Assembly: GCF_900188205.1 (NCBI RefSeq)
Contig: NZ_FZOH01000002.1
Coordinates: forward strand, 744,001-808,000
Origin: Geodermatophilus saharensis
GTDB taxonomy: Bacteria > Actinomycetota > Actinomycetes > Mycobacteriales > Geodermatophilaceae
Length of the DNA: 64,000 nucleotides
Reading direction: 5' to 3'
Below the pieces are notes generated by a model. It saw only the letters and a program-made list of their open reading frames with translations, was not told where the DNA came from and did no database searches. Of this stretch, positions 53,582 through 62,046 are shown piece after piece. The stretch's first letter is position 1. Each line of letters opens with the position of its first letter. Both the position numbers and the translations under genes were made by a program.

Positions 53582-54541
53582 TCAGGCCCCCCGCTCGAAC
53601 TCGGTCCGCAACCGGCGCATCAGCTCCTCGATCAGCCCGTTGCGCAGCGCCGCGAGGTCGGGTGCCGCCGCGCTCGCGGGGGCGACGTCGCGGCCCTGCA
53701 CCGCGGTCATCGGGTGCGCGGCCGGGGGGGCGGCGGGGGCGGGGTGCGCGGCGTGCGCGAGGTGCGGGGCGGGGCCGGGGTACGCGGCCGGGTTTGGGGT
53801 CGTCGGTGGCGGGGCCGGCCGACCGGTGCGAGGGGTGACGGCGGGGAGGCGCGCCGCGGCCAGGCCGGCGCGCTCGCCCTCCTGCGCCCGCGCCTCCTCG
53901 TCGCGACGACCCCCGCTGGTGGCGCGCTGCCACGCCGCCCCCGGTTCGAGCAAGGCGAGGACGTGCGTGGCCTCGTGCACCAGCAGGGCGAACCCGGCGT
54001 CGTCGCGCGGGCGGTAGCGGCCCCGGCGGAAGGCGACGTCGCGGCCGACGGTCACCGCGTCGGCGCGGTGCGCGCGGGCGAGCCGGTCGGCCGCCTCGTC
54101 GTCGTGCACGCGCAGCGCGCCCGCCGCCGCGCGCCCGACCTCGCCCCGGACGGCCCCGGCGCCACCGTTTGCGGTCGGACCGTCGGCCAGGACGTCACCC
54201 AGCCGGCCGCGCACGTCCGGGGGCAGCGGGCGACCCTCCGGCGCGGCGCCGTCGTGCGCGGGCGGCGCCGGGGCGGGCCCGGGTGCGGGCGGTGCCGGGA
54301 CGTGTCGCCCGGGGTGCTCCGGGCGCGGGAGCGCCTGCCCGGGGCGGACCTCGATGCGGTCGAACCGACCGTTCGGTGGAGCCAACGCGGCGAGGTGGGC
54401 GTGCAGCACGCGCAGGGGCGCCGCCCAGGGCAGCGCGGGCAGCAGCCGCACGGCGGCCCGCCGCGCGCGGGCGTCGAGCAGCTCGCCCAGGGTCGGCGGC
54501 CGGTCCTCCAGGCGGTCCCCGTCCAGTTCGTCGTGCGCCAA
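53582..54541 (-). CDS. eCIS-core DUF4157 protein encoded inside the structural operon
   Basis: A 319-aa protein. The DUF4157/eCIS-core domain spans about 105-200: ADRLARAHRADAVTVGRDVA, FRRGRYRPRDDAGFALLVHE, ATHVLALLEPG. The zincin-like motif is HEATH. The surrounding sequence is Pro/Ala/Gly-rich and flexible. Such proteins are a hallmark of actinobacterial and type II eCIS and may act in particle assembly or cargo handling. The same domain recurs in the 1126-aa cargo protein 20 kb away, tying both loci together. Confidence 0.8.
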   Translation of the reverse strand: MAHDELDGDRLEDRPPTLGELLDARARRAAVRLLPALPWAAPLRVLHAHLAALAPPNGRFDRIEVRPGQALPRPEHPGRHVPAPPAPGPAPAPPAHDGAAPEGRPLPPDVRGRLGDVLADGPTANGGAGAVRGEVGRAAAGALRVHDDEAADRLARAHRADAVTVGRDVAFRRGRYRPRDDAGFALLVHEATHVLALLEPGAAWQRATSGGRRDEEARAQEGERAGLAAARLPAVTPRTGRPAPPPTTPNPAAYPGPAPHLAHAAHPAPAAPPAAHPMTAVQGRDVAPASAAAPDLAALRNGLIEELMRRLRTEFERGA

Positions 54542-54586
54542 GCCCGTCCCTCCCCTCGCCGTCGTCCTCGACCGGTCCTTCCGCGG

Positions 54587-54736
54587 TCAGTCGTTCTCAA
54601 TCGACTGCGCCACCTCGTCCACCCAGCGCAGCCGCGTGCCGTGGTCGAGGGTCAGCAGTTCGTGCAGGGTCCAGTGGACATGTCGTCCGAGAAAGGCCAC
54701 CTCCTGGTGGACCCGATCCACGGGGTAGCCCCTCAC
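54587..54736 (-). CDS. Small eCIS-conserved protein (DUF6760-like)
   Basis: A 49-aa protein from GTG 54736, which overlaps the preceding stop (GTGA). VRGYPVDRVHQEVAFLGRHV followed by HWTLHELLTLDHGTRLRWVD is the typical short eCIS/phage tail protein of this position. The open frame extends 17 codons upstream, but those residues are Gly/Ala low complexity. Confidence 0.75.
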   Translation of the reverse strand: MRGYPVDRVHQEVAFLGRHVHWTLHELLTLDHGTRLRWVDEVAQSIEND

Positions 54737-55125
54737 CCCCCCAGCAGCGGCACCTCCACCTGCTGCACGTGCCCGCAGCGGGCGCACTCGGAGGCGACCG
54801 TCGTCGGCGTCAGCCCGTTGATCCGGTTGTAGAGGTCCTGGAGGTGCGCCAGGTCCTCGGAGAACAGGCCCTCGATGACACCGGGGTTCACCTCCGGCAG
54901 CCGTCCCAGCTTCGTCACCACGCGGGCGAGCAGGATGACGATCAGGTAGGCGGGCCAGTTCTGCACCCGCGGGTCCTTGAGCGGGTAGATCTCGTCCGCT
55001 GCGGTCGCGAGCCGCATCACGCCGCGCCGGTGCAGGTCGCCGTCGGCGTCGACGTAGCCGCGGGGCAGCTCGAACTCCACCTCCGTGACCAGCTCGGTCG
55101 CCGACGAGGTTCCCGATGCGCCCAC
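54733..55125 (-). CDS. Tail-assembly-chaperone-like eCIS protein with zinc-ribbon tail
   Basis: A 130-aa protein from GTG 55125, two bases after the tube stop. ATELVTEVEFELPRGYVDAD, GVMRLATAADEIYPLKDPRV, AYLIVILLARVVTKLGRLPE, LFSEDLAHLQDLYNRINGL fit the small acidic protein found after tube genes in eCIS clusters. The end ECARCGHVQQVEVP has one C-x2-C pair. Likely chaperones tube polymerisation on the tape/adaptor; the role is inferred. Confidence 0.75.
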   Translation of the reverse strand: MGASGTSSATELVTEVEFELPRGYVDADGDLHRRGVMRLATAADEIYPLKDPRVQNWPAYLIVILLARVVTKLGRLPEVNPGVIEGLFSEDLAHLQDLYNRINGLTPTTVASECARCGHVQQVEVPLLGG

Positions 55126-55127
55126 GG

Positions 55128-55568
55128 TCAGACCCGCGTGATGCCCTCGTGCGCCAGCACGAGGGTGTCGACGGCGATGTCGGCGCCCTTCGCGTTGAAC
55201 GCCGGGCCCTCCCACTTCGTGGGCCACGCGCTGACGAAGTTCCAGCGCGTCACCTCGGTGCGGTTGGCCAGGTCGTAGACGACGATCGAGCCGTTCTTGC
55301 GCGCGACCGTGCCGTCGATGATCTGCTGGCGCCACAGCCACAGCTCCATCGAGCCGGTCAGCCCCCATTTGAGGGTGATGTCGGAGAAGGTGGTCTTCCC
55401 CGGCAGCTTGCGCACGGTCGTGTTGTCGCCTCCCTCCCGGTTCTCGATCACCTCGGTCGTCGAGCCGAGGCCGGTGCACTCCTGGAAGCTCGCCTGGGCG
55501 ATCCCGTCGAGCTCGACCAGGAAGTTGAAGCTGCGCAGCGGGTCCACCCGCTGTCCGGTCTGTGCCAT
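55128..55568 (-). CDS. eCIS inner tube protein (gp19-like, Afp1/5-type)
   Basis: A 146-aa tail tube protein: RSFNFLVELDGIAQASFQEC, TGLGSTTEVIENREGGDNTT, VRKLPGKTTFSDITLKWGLT, with C-terminal FNAKGADIAVDTLVLAHEGI. It stacks as hexamers to form the tube. It starts 9 bases after the sheath stop. Only one tube gene is present. Confidence 0.92.
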   Translation of the reverse strand: MAQTGQRVDPLRSFNFLVELDGIAQASFQECTGLGSTTEVIENREGGDNTTVRKLPGKTTFSDITLKWGLTGSMELWLWRQQIIDGTVARKNGSIVVYDLANRTEVTRWNFVSAWPTKWEGPAFNAKGADIAVDTLVLAHEGITRV

Positions 55569-55577
55569 GGATCGCCC

Positions 55578-56723
55578 CTATCCCTCGTTGATCCGCGAGC
55601 CGCCGTCCCACAGCCCGAGCCGCACGACGACGAACTCGGCGGGGCGCACCGCCGCCAGTCCGATCTCGACGACGACCTGGCCCAGGTTGCGCACCGCGGA
55701 CGGGTTCAGCTCCTCGTCGATCTTGACGTAGAAGGCCTCCTTCGCCGTGCGGCCGAACAGCGCCCCCGACTGCCACACGCGGGTGAGGAACTCGGTGATC
55801 GAGCGCTCGAGCCCCTTCCACAGCGTGGTGTTGTTCGGGGCGAACACCGCCCAGCGCACGCCCTCGCGGATCGAGTCCTCCACGAAGCTGACCAGCCGCC
55901 GCACGTTGACGTAGCGCCACGGGGTGCCGTCGGTCAGCGTGCGTGCCCCCCACACCAGCGGCTGCCGTCCCGGGAACCGGCGGATCGCGTTGATGTTGGC
56001 CTGGTTGAGCTTGCCGTGCTCCTCGTCGTTCAGCAGGTAGTCGAGGTCGCGGGCGCCGCGAACCACCTCGTTTGCGGGGGCCTTGTGCACCCCGACCTGC
56101 GCATCGCTGCGGGCCATGATCCCGGCGACGTGCCCCGACGGCGGCACCGGGATCTGCGCCGGCTTGTCGAGCGGGGCCAGCGGGTCGTCGATCCTGATCC
56201 ACGGCCAGTACAGCGCGCCGAATCCGCTCTTGGAGAGCAGGCCGCCGCGCTGCTTCTGCAGCGGGCCGTCGGACTTGAGCGGGTCCGTGTCCCGCGCGCC
56301 GTCGAGCACGGCGAACCGATCGCCCATCGCCTCGCAGTGCGCCAGCACGAGGGACTGCTGCACGGGGTCGACCACGCCCGGCAGGCACACGAGGCTGACG
56401 TCGGCCAGGCGCGTGAGCTGCTTCACCGCGTCCGCGATGCCCGCGTTGTCCTTGACCGGCAGCACGTACGCGAACGCGCCGCCGTTCTCGAACCACCCGC
56501 GCACGGCGAACGGCAGGTTCAGCCCGGCCTTGTACGCGTCGAACTCGTCGGTGAACTCCGTCCAGTTGGTGATCGGGACGGGCTTGGCCAGGTCGGCGTC
56601 CGCTGGCGGCCTCGTCACCTGCCCGATGAACGCCGCCGTGCTCGTCCCGACGCCGGCGATCGGCCCGGCGGGCGTGATCTCCTCGACGTAGACGCCCGGC
56701 GCCTTGTCCTCGAAGCTTGCCAT
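55578..56723 (-). CDS. eCIS contractile sheath protein (Afp2-4-type)
   Basis: A 381-aa protein from ATG 56723 with GAGGAGG upstream; the longer open frame is spurious. APGVYVEEITPAGPIAGVGT is the standard sheath start, and NLGQVVVEIGLAAVRPAEFV, VVRLGLWDGGSRINEG the standard end that mediates handshake contacts. It is short, without large insert domains. Only one sheath gene is present, as in Streptomyces-type CIS and unlike Afp/PVC. Confidence 0.92.
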   Translation of the reverse strand: MASFEDKAPGVYVEEITPAGPIAGVGTSTAAFIGQVTRPPADADLAKPVPITNWTEFTDEFDAYKAGLNLPFAVRGWFENGGAFAYVLPVKDNAGIADAVKQLTRLADVSLVCLPGVVDPVQQSLVLAHCEAMGDRFAVLDGARDTDPLKSDGPLQKQRGGLLSKSGFGALYWPWIRIDDPLAPLDKPAQIPVPPSGHVAGIMARSDAQVGVHKAPANEVVRGARDLDYLLNDEEHGKLNQANINAIRRFPGRQPLVWGARTLTDGTPWRYVNVRRLVSFVEDSIREGVRWAVFAPNNTTLWKGLERSITEFLTRVWQSGALFGRTAKEAFYVKIDEELNPSAVRNLGQVVVEIGLAAVRPAEFVVVRLGLWDGGSRINEG

Positions 56724-56746
56724 CGGCTCCTCCTCATCCCCTGCGG

Positions 56747-57580
56747 TCAGGAATCCGGCAGGACCATGTCGTGGACCTGGCTGGCGGCGCCGTAGTCCAC
56801 CGTCCTGCTCTCGTCGTGCGTCCCGGCGACCACGCGCAGCGTGTAGCGCCTGAAGGCGAGGCCGGCGACGGTGAACCGGCCGGTCGCGTCCGCCGTGGTG
56901 TCCCGGCCCGCCTCCACGACCGTCACCTGCGCACCCGGCACCGGCGCCAGCGCGGCATCGAGCACGCGGCCGGTCAGCACCGGGTCCGTCCGCGACACCA
57001 TCACGGGGTGGATCTCCTGCACCGCAGGGAACTCCGCCTCGTCCTCGACGGGCTGCAGGGAGACCGTGACGGTCAGGGAGAACGCCGGGCGCGGGGCCAC
57101 GCCGAGCGCGCTCCAGAACTCCCCGGCACCCGGGTGCTCGCGGGTCTGCGCGACGGTGAGCGACAGCGGGTAGGGCTGCGGCGGGTCCGCCAGGGTGCCC
57201 TGCAGGAAGCGGTCGTCGACGACCACGAACCGGGCCAGCCACAGCAAGGCCGTTCCGAGCAGCGTGTGCTCCTCCTCGGTCTTCTCCTCGCGCGTGCGCG
57301 CCGACCACGCGGTGACCAGATAGGTGCAGTCGACGCGCAGCGGCGGCGCCGTGAAGCGGTAACCGGCGGCCTCCCCGGGACCGTCGCGCTCGACGAACGG
57401 CCCGGTCTCGCGCAGCCCGCGGTTCTCCACCACCTCGTGCAGGAACAGGTTCACCGTCGCCTGCCCGGGGGTGAAGTCGCGGTCGGGCGGGTCGAAGCTG
57501 ACCTCGGCGGCGCGCACCGGCGCGGGGGCGGCCGGGTCGTCCAGTATCGCCCGCAACGTGGCGTCGAGGTCGGCGAACAC
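56747..57580 (-). CDS. eCIS cap/terminator protein, Pvc16-like (DUF4255) with C-terminal beta-sandwich
   Basis: A 277-aa protein. Residues 1-185 are the DUF4255/Pvc16 N-terminal domain (DLDATLRAILDDPAAPAPVR, AEVSFDPPDRDFTPGQATVN, LFLHEVVENRGLRE). Residues 195-275 are a carboxypeptidase-regulatory-like fold (VLTGRVLDAALAPVPGAQVT, TTADATGRFTVAGLAFRRYT). Afp16-type proteins terminate tube and sheath. The extra beta-sandwich could decorate the cap. Confidence 0.85.
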   Translation of the reverse strand: MFADLDATLRAILDDPAAPAPVRAAEVSFDPPDRDFTPGQATVNLFLHEVVENRGLRETGPFVERDGPGEAAGYRFTAPPLRVDCTYLVTAWSARTREEKTEEEHTLLGTALLWLARFVVVDDRFLQGTLADPPQPYPLSLTVAQTREHPGAGEFWSALGVAPRPAFSLTVTVSLQPVEDEAEFPAVQEIHPVMVSRTDPVLTGRVLDAALAPVPGAQVTVVEAGRDTTADATGRFTVAGLAFRRYTLRVVAGTHDESRTVDYGAASQVHDMVLPDS

Positions 57581-57586
57581 GGTCCG

Positions 57587-59803
57587 TCACCTCCCGTCCG
57601 GGTCGGCTGGTGCGACCGAGGACGCTGCGACCGAGGACGAGGCGGGCATGAGCCGGCCCATCTTCTGGTGCTCGCGGCGGGTGGCGGCCAGCAGGTGCGC
57701 CATGGTGACGGGGGTGTCGTCGGCGGCCGCGAGGAAGGCCGCGCCGAGCACGATGTTGCGGATGTTGCCGCCGGCGAGCCGGTAGTCGCGGGCGAGGCGG
57801 GGCAGGTCGATGCCGGGGTCGCGCGGCACCCCGGGCGGGAAGCAGACCTCCCAGATCCGCGCGCGCTCCGCTTCGTCGGGGAACGGGAACTCGACGACGA
57901 ACTGCAGGCGGCGGGTGAAGGCGTCGTCGAGGTGCTGGCGGAGGTTGGTGGCCAGGATGGTGAGCCCCTCGTACTGCTCCATGCGCTGCAGCAGGTACGA
58001 GATCTCGATGTTGGCGTAGCGGTCGTGGGAGTCGCGGACGTCCGAACGCTTGCCGAACAGGGCGTCCGCCTCGTCGAACAGCAGGATGGCGTTCGACTCC
58101 TCCGCGGCCGTGAACAGCCGCTCCAGGTTCTTCTCGGTCTCGCCGATGTACTTGTCGACGACCCCGGCCAGGTCGATGGCGAACAGGTCGAGCCCCAGCT
58201 CACGCGCGATCACCGCGGCGGCCGTCGTCTTGCCGGTGCCGGGCGGGCCGTGGAACAGCGCGCTGATGCCCTTGCCGTGCGACAGCGCCCGGCCGAAGCC
58301 CCAGTCGGACAGGACGCGCGGCCGGTGCGCCACGCGGCTGCACATCTCGTGCAGCGCGGCCGTGGAGTCGTCGGGCAGAACCAGGTCGGACCAGCCGTGG
58401 ACGAGGTCGACGCGACGGGCCAGCGCGGCGAGCGCCTCCCCGGTCTGGCGGCGGGCGGCCGCGAACAGCTCCCCACTGGTCGGGGCCGCCCGCGTCGCCG
58501 CCCCGGCCGCGGCGGCCCGCCAGTGCGCGGCGGTCAGTGCGGTCCGGACGGCGTCGTCGATCCGTGCGGGACCGAGGACGAACCGGTCGGCAAGCGCGTC
58601 CAGCACGTCCGCTGCAACCGGGACGCCGTGGCGGTGCAGGGTTCGCACCCACACGCCCCGGCGGCTGCGGGCGTCGTCCGGGGCGCACGGCATCTCCAGC
58701 ACGCCCAGCGGCTCCCGCCCCAGCGGCGCCCACGGCTGCGCGCCCGACAGCAGCACCACGCCCCGGTGCCGGGCCAGCTGCTCGGCCAGCGCAGCGCGGG
58801 TGGCCCGGTGCTCGGGCGTGCGCACGGCCGGCACGTCGCGCACGTGCAGCAGCGCCCCGTGCAGTGCGGCCGCGCGGACGGCCAGGGCGACGATCTCCGG
58901 TGCGGTGTCGTCGGCCGGCAGAGCGGCGAGGTCGAGCTCGAGCAGGGGGCCGCCGACGGTCGCCGCGAGCATCGCGGCGACGGCCCCCTGTCCGGACCCC
59001 TCCGGGCCGCGCAGGTGCAGCCGCAGCGGCCGCGCCCCCCACGCTGCGCCCACCGCGCGCCGCAGCGCCCGGAGATCGTCCTCGGCCAGGGCGGTCTCCG
59101 GCGTCTCTTCCGCGTCGTGCGGTGTGGTCAGCCGGCACGCCCCGGTGAGCCGCCGGTCCAGCCCGGCGGGCCGCCCGAGCAGCGCGTCCACGATCTGCTC
59201 GTCGGGCACGATCACGTGCGCGAGCAGCGGCGGCGCGACCGCCCGGGGGTCGGGCACCAGTCGGATCAGGCGCTCTGCCAGCAGCGGCGCGGCCGTCCCG
59301 AACGCACCGCGGGCGGCGAGGCGCTCCTGCACGGTGCCGGTGAGCAGGTCCAGCGCGAGGTCGACGGTGGGCCGGCGGCGGTTGACGTCGTCCTGCAGAT
59401 AGCCGTAGAGCCGCTCGTAGCGCCGGTCGACCTCGGGGCCGAGAGCGAGGAGCACGACGTCGAGGTCGAGGTCGGTGAGCGAGTGGTGCTCCCGCAGCCA
59501 CGCCCAGCCTGGGTCGTCGGCGACGATCGCCGCCCATCCGGGCCGGACCGGCTCGCGACCGGTGACGAGCGGGCGGCCGGGCGCTCCGTCGAGCGCGCGC
59601 TCCGCCTGCTGGGTGCTGACGTAGAGGCCCCGGAAGGCGTCGGCCGCGGCATCGACACCGTAGGCCACGCGCGCGGCGGCCACGCCGCGCCCGAGCAGCG
59701 CGTCCAACCGAGCCAGGGCGGCGAGGCCGCACGCCGGCGCCGGCGCCGGCACCGGGTCACCGGCGACGCCCGTCACCGGCGACAGACCCCCATCGGCTCC
59801 CAC
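57587..59803 (-). CDS. eCIS AAA+ ATPase (Afp15-type)
   Basis: A 738-aa protein, first gene of the eCIS operon. The C-terminal AAA+ module has Walker A FHGPPGTGKTTAAAV (about 518), Walker B AILLFDEADALFG (about 576) and FTRRLQFVVEFPFPDE (sensor/arginine region). The N-terminal half holds a second, degenerate P-loop, GPEGSGQGAV (about 269), in which the catalytic Lys is Gln. Afp15-type ATPases are needed for particle assembly. The shared 16-bp motif lies 81 bases upstream of the ATG. Confidence 0.9.
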   Translation of the reverse strand: MGADGGLSPVTGVAGDPVPAPAPACGLAALARLDALLGRGVAAARVAYGVDAAADAFRGLYVSTQQAERALDGAPGRPLVTGREPVRPGWAAIVADDPGWAWLREHHSLTDLDLDVVLLALGPEVDRRYERLYGYLQDDVNRRRPTVDLALDLLTGTVQERLAARGAFGTAAPLLAERLIRLVPDPRAVAPPLLAHVIVPDEQIVDALLGRPAGLDRRLTGACRLTTPHDAEETPETALAEDDLRALRRAVGAAWGARPLRLHLRGPEGSGQGAVAAMLAATVGGPLLELDLAALPADDTAPEIVALAVRAAALHGALLHVRDVPAVRTPEHRATRAALAEQLARHRGVVLLSGAQPWAPLGREPLGVLEMPCAPDDARSRRGVWVRTLHRHGVPVAADVLDALADRFVLGPARIDDAVRTALTAAHWRAAAAGAATRAAPTSGELFAAARRQTGEALAALARRVDLVHGWSDLVLPDDSTAALHEMCSRVAHRPRVLSDWGFGRALSHGKGISALFHGPPGTGKTTAAAVIARELGLDLFAIDLAGVVDKYIGETEKNLERLFTAAEESNAILLFDEADALFGKRSDVRDSHDRYANIEISYLLQRMEQYEGLTILATNLRQHLDDAFTRRLQFVVEFPFPDEAERARIWEVCFPPGVPRDPGIDLPRLARDYRLAGGNIRNIVLGAAFLAAADDTPVTMAHLLAATRREHQKMGRLMPASSSVAASSVAPADPDGR

Positions 59804-60114
59804 GACTCCCGCTCCCGCGCCCCGAGCGCCCGCGCACCGCGCCTGCCGGGGTCAGCATCCCGGTCTTCGTGACAATCGCCCCATACGTAGATCTGCGTAC
59901 TTGTGCGGCAGCCCGTGCCCGGTCAGAACGCATCTGGTCAGGACGCATCTGGTGAAGTGGCAAGTGCCGCACTGCTGCCGCTACTTCGACACAACCACCG
60001 TTATCGGGCAGCAGGACACTGTCGAGGCGGTGGTGGAGCCGGGAGCCACGGACGATCAGGGAGGCGGCGGCCCTGCGCGGTGACGTCCCCGCTGGTGGTG
60101 TAGCTCGCGGCCGT
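59804..60114. other. Promoter region of the eCIS operon
   Basis: No gene is supported. It holds the shared motif (59884-59899) and, further upstream, two head-to-tail copies of GGTCAGRACGCATCT (59921-59935 and 59936-59950). The left end of the IS256 element follows. Confidence 0.6.
59884..59899 (-). promoter_or_regulatory. Shared 16-bp near-palindrome upstream of the eCIS operon
   Basis: On the plus strand it is identical, base for base, to 35731-35746 (TACGTAGATCTGCGTA). Read toward the eCIS genes it is TACGCAGATCTACGTA followed by TGGGG, and toward lanA1 TACGTAGATCTGCGTA followed by TGGCC. It is a strong candidate for a common regulator site or promoter. Confidence 0.75.
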
Positions 60115-61410
60115 GCGGAGGTTCTGCGGGTTGGACTATGACGCGATCAGTGCCGGCTGCGCCACCTCCTCGTCGGGCCGATTGAGCAGGGCCATGGAGC
60201 CCTCGGAGAGGTAGCGGCGGTCGCTCACCTGCCATTCGTCGTGCGCCTCGACCAGCACCGCGCCGGCCAGGCGCAGCAGGGCGGCGGGGTTGGGAAAGAC
60301 GCCGACGACGTCGGTGCACCGCTTGATCTCCTTGTTCAGCCGCTCCAGCGGATTGGTCGACCAGATCTTCTTCCAATGGCCGATCGGGAAGACGGTGAAG
60401 GCGAGTAGGTCCTCGCAGGCGTCGCGCAGCATCGCCTCGACGGCCGGGAACTGGCGGCCGAGCATGCCGGCGATGACATCGAGTTGGGAGCGGACGTGCT
60501 CGGCGTCCGGTTGGGCGAAGATCGTGCGGATCGCGGCGGCGACCATCTCGGCGTTGCCCTTGGGCACCCGCGCCAAGACGTTGCGCATGAAGTGCACCCG
60601 GCACCTCTGCCAGGCCGCGCCGAGCAGCACCGCAGCGATGGCGGCCTTCAGGCCGGTGTGCGCGTCGGAGATGACCAGCTGGGTGCCGGCCAGCCCGCGG
60701 GCCTTGAGCGTGCGCAGGAACGCGGTCCAGAAGGCGCCGTCCTCCGAATCGCCCACGGCGAAGCCGAGCACCTCCCGATGCCCGTCGGCGGCCACCCCGG
60801 TGGCGATGACGACGGCCTGGGAGACCACCCGGCGGTTGACCCGGGCCTTGCAGTAGGTGGCGTCGAGAAACACGTAGGGAAAGGCCTGCTCGGCCAGGGA
60901 GCGGTCGCGGAAGGCAGTGACCTCGGCGTCCAGATCGGCGCAGATCCGGGAGACCTCGGACTTGGAGATGCCGGTGTCGGCGCCCAGCGCTCGGACCAGG
61001 TCGTCGACCTTGCGGGTGCTCACGCCGTGCAGATAGGCCTCCATCACCACCGCGAACAGTGCCTGGTCGATCCTCCGGCGGCGCTCCAGCAGCGAGGGGA
61101 AGAACGACCCGGTGCGCAGCTTGGGGATGCGCAGCTCCAGATCCCCGGCGGTGGTCGTGAGAGTGCGGGGTCGGGAGCCGTTGCGCTGGCCGGTGCGGGT
61201 CTCGGTGCGCTCGTGCGGGGCGGCGCCGATCACCGCGGTCAGCTCCGCCTCGATCAACGCCTGATACAGCGTCTCGGTCGCCAACCGAACCCGGTCGTCG
61301 ACCTCGGCGGCTTTCAGTGCCTCGAGGAGGTCGAGCAGGGCAGACTGGTCCAGGGCCATCGCGTGGCCTTTCTCTGAGTGAACCTTGGCGGGAACACGCA
61401 GAACATCCAC
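60115..61410 (-). mobile_element. IS256-family insertion sequence
   Basis: Terminal inverted repeats GCGGAGGTTCTGCGGGTT (60115-60132) and, at 61393-61410 in reverse complement, GTGGATGTTCTGCGTGTT agree at 15 of 18. One intact transposase gene is inside. No clear target duplication was found at these ends. Confidence 0.8.
60136..61359 (-). CDS. IS256-family (Mutator-type) transposase
   Basis: A 407-aa DDE transposase. ATG 61359 begins MALDQSALLDLLEALKAAEV. Catalytic residues: D in YVFLDATYCKARV, D in LVISDAHTGLKAAI, and E in IWSTNPLERLNKEIKRCTDV. Length and motifs are complete, so the element may be active. It lies just upstream of the eCIS promoter region. Confidence 0.9.
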   Translation of the reverse strand: MALDQSALLDLLEALKAAEVDDRVRLATETLYQALIEAELTAVIGAAPHERTETRTGQRNGSRPRTLTTTAGDLELRIPKLRTGSFFPSLLERRRRIDQALFAVVMEAYLHGVSTRKVDDLVRALGADTGISKSEVSRICADLDAEVTAFRDRSLAEQAFPYVFLDATYCKARVNRRVVSQAVVIATGVAADGHREVLGFAVGDSEDGAFWTAFLRTLKARGLAGTQLVISDAHTGLKAAIAAVLLGAAWQRCRVHFMRNVLARVPKGNAEMVAAAIRTIFAQPDAEHVRSQLDVIAGMLGRQFPAVEAMLRDACEDLLAFTVFPIGHWKKIWSTNPLERLNKEIKRCTDVVGVFPNPAALLRLAGAVLVEAHDEWQVSDRRYLSEGSMALLNRPDEEVAQPALIAS

Positions 61411-62046
61411 GCGGTGGCCCCTCGCACGCCAGCACCTCGCCGACGCGCTCAGGACCTCCGACCAGCTACACCACTTCCTGAGACGTCACCGTGACTCACC
61501 CGCCGGATCGACGCGCTCCTCCTTGAGTGGCTCCGTGCCGGGTCGTTCGCCCCTGTCTGCGGCCGGTCGCACGTCGGCCGCGAATGGGCGGGCGGCGCGG
61601 GGGATCAGCGGCTCGACCAGCGCCCACAGCTCGCCACTGATCAGCCGCAGCGGCGGGGAAGACACCGGCGACGACATGGTCCGCCCCCTGCGCCGATGCC
61701 GGGTCGTCAACTGGAGGCTGACGACTTACTTCCGCAACGTCTTCGATCTAGGCCACCAGGAAAGTGCCTGGGCGTCCCACGCCGCCGCGGGCGTGCCACT
61801 CCTCGGGGCCTTCGTCCGTACACCTTTGAAGACGTGTCAGCTACGCGCCGCCAAAGGCCTTCGGCATAGCAAGCGCAGGCGGAATCTGTCACTGCACTGA
61901 CGCCGACGACCCGTAGGAGCGCGGGTGGCGGCCCACCTCCAGCCGTCCGACCGCGATGCCGCCGGCAGGCGGGGCTTGCTGTCGACGCCGGCCGGACAAA
62001 CGTCAGGCACCATCACTGCTAGACACGTCTCGGACGTCGCTGAACA
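61411..62046. other. Gap with an IS5 N-terminal remnant
   Basis: Minus-strand 61560-61680 reads LRLISGELWALVEPLIPRAA, the start of an IS5 transposase (LISDELWALVEPLIP). Nothing else in the 636 bases is supported. Confidence 0.45.

Noticed and set aside
50333-54832. Plus-strand open frame of 1499 codons antisense to the eCIS genes
   Set aside because: It is the mirror of real high-GC3 genes on the minus strand; composition is R/G/A/H/V-rich, and no domain is recognisable, while the minus strand shows nine family-typical proteins.
56724-57590. N-terminal extension of the sheath frame
   Set aside because: It overlaps the Pvc16-like gene out of frame; ATG 56723 with GAGGAGG starts the canonical sheath sequence.
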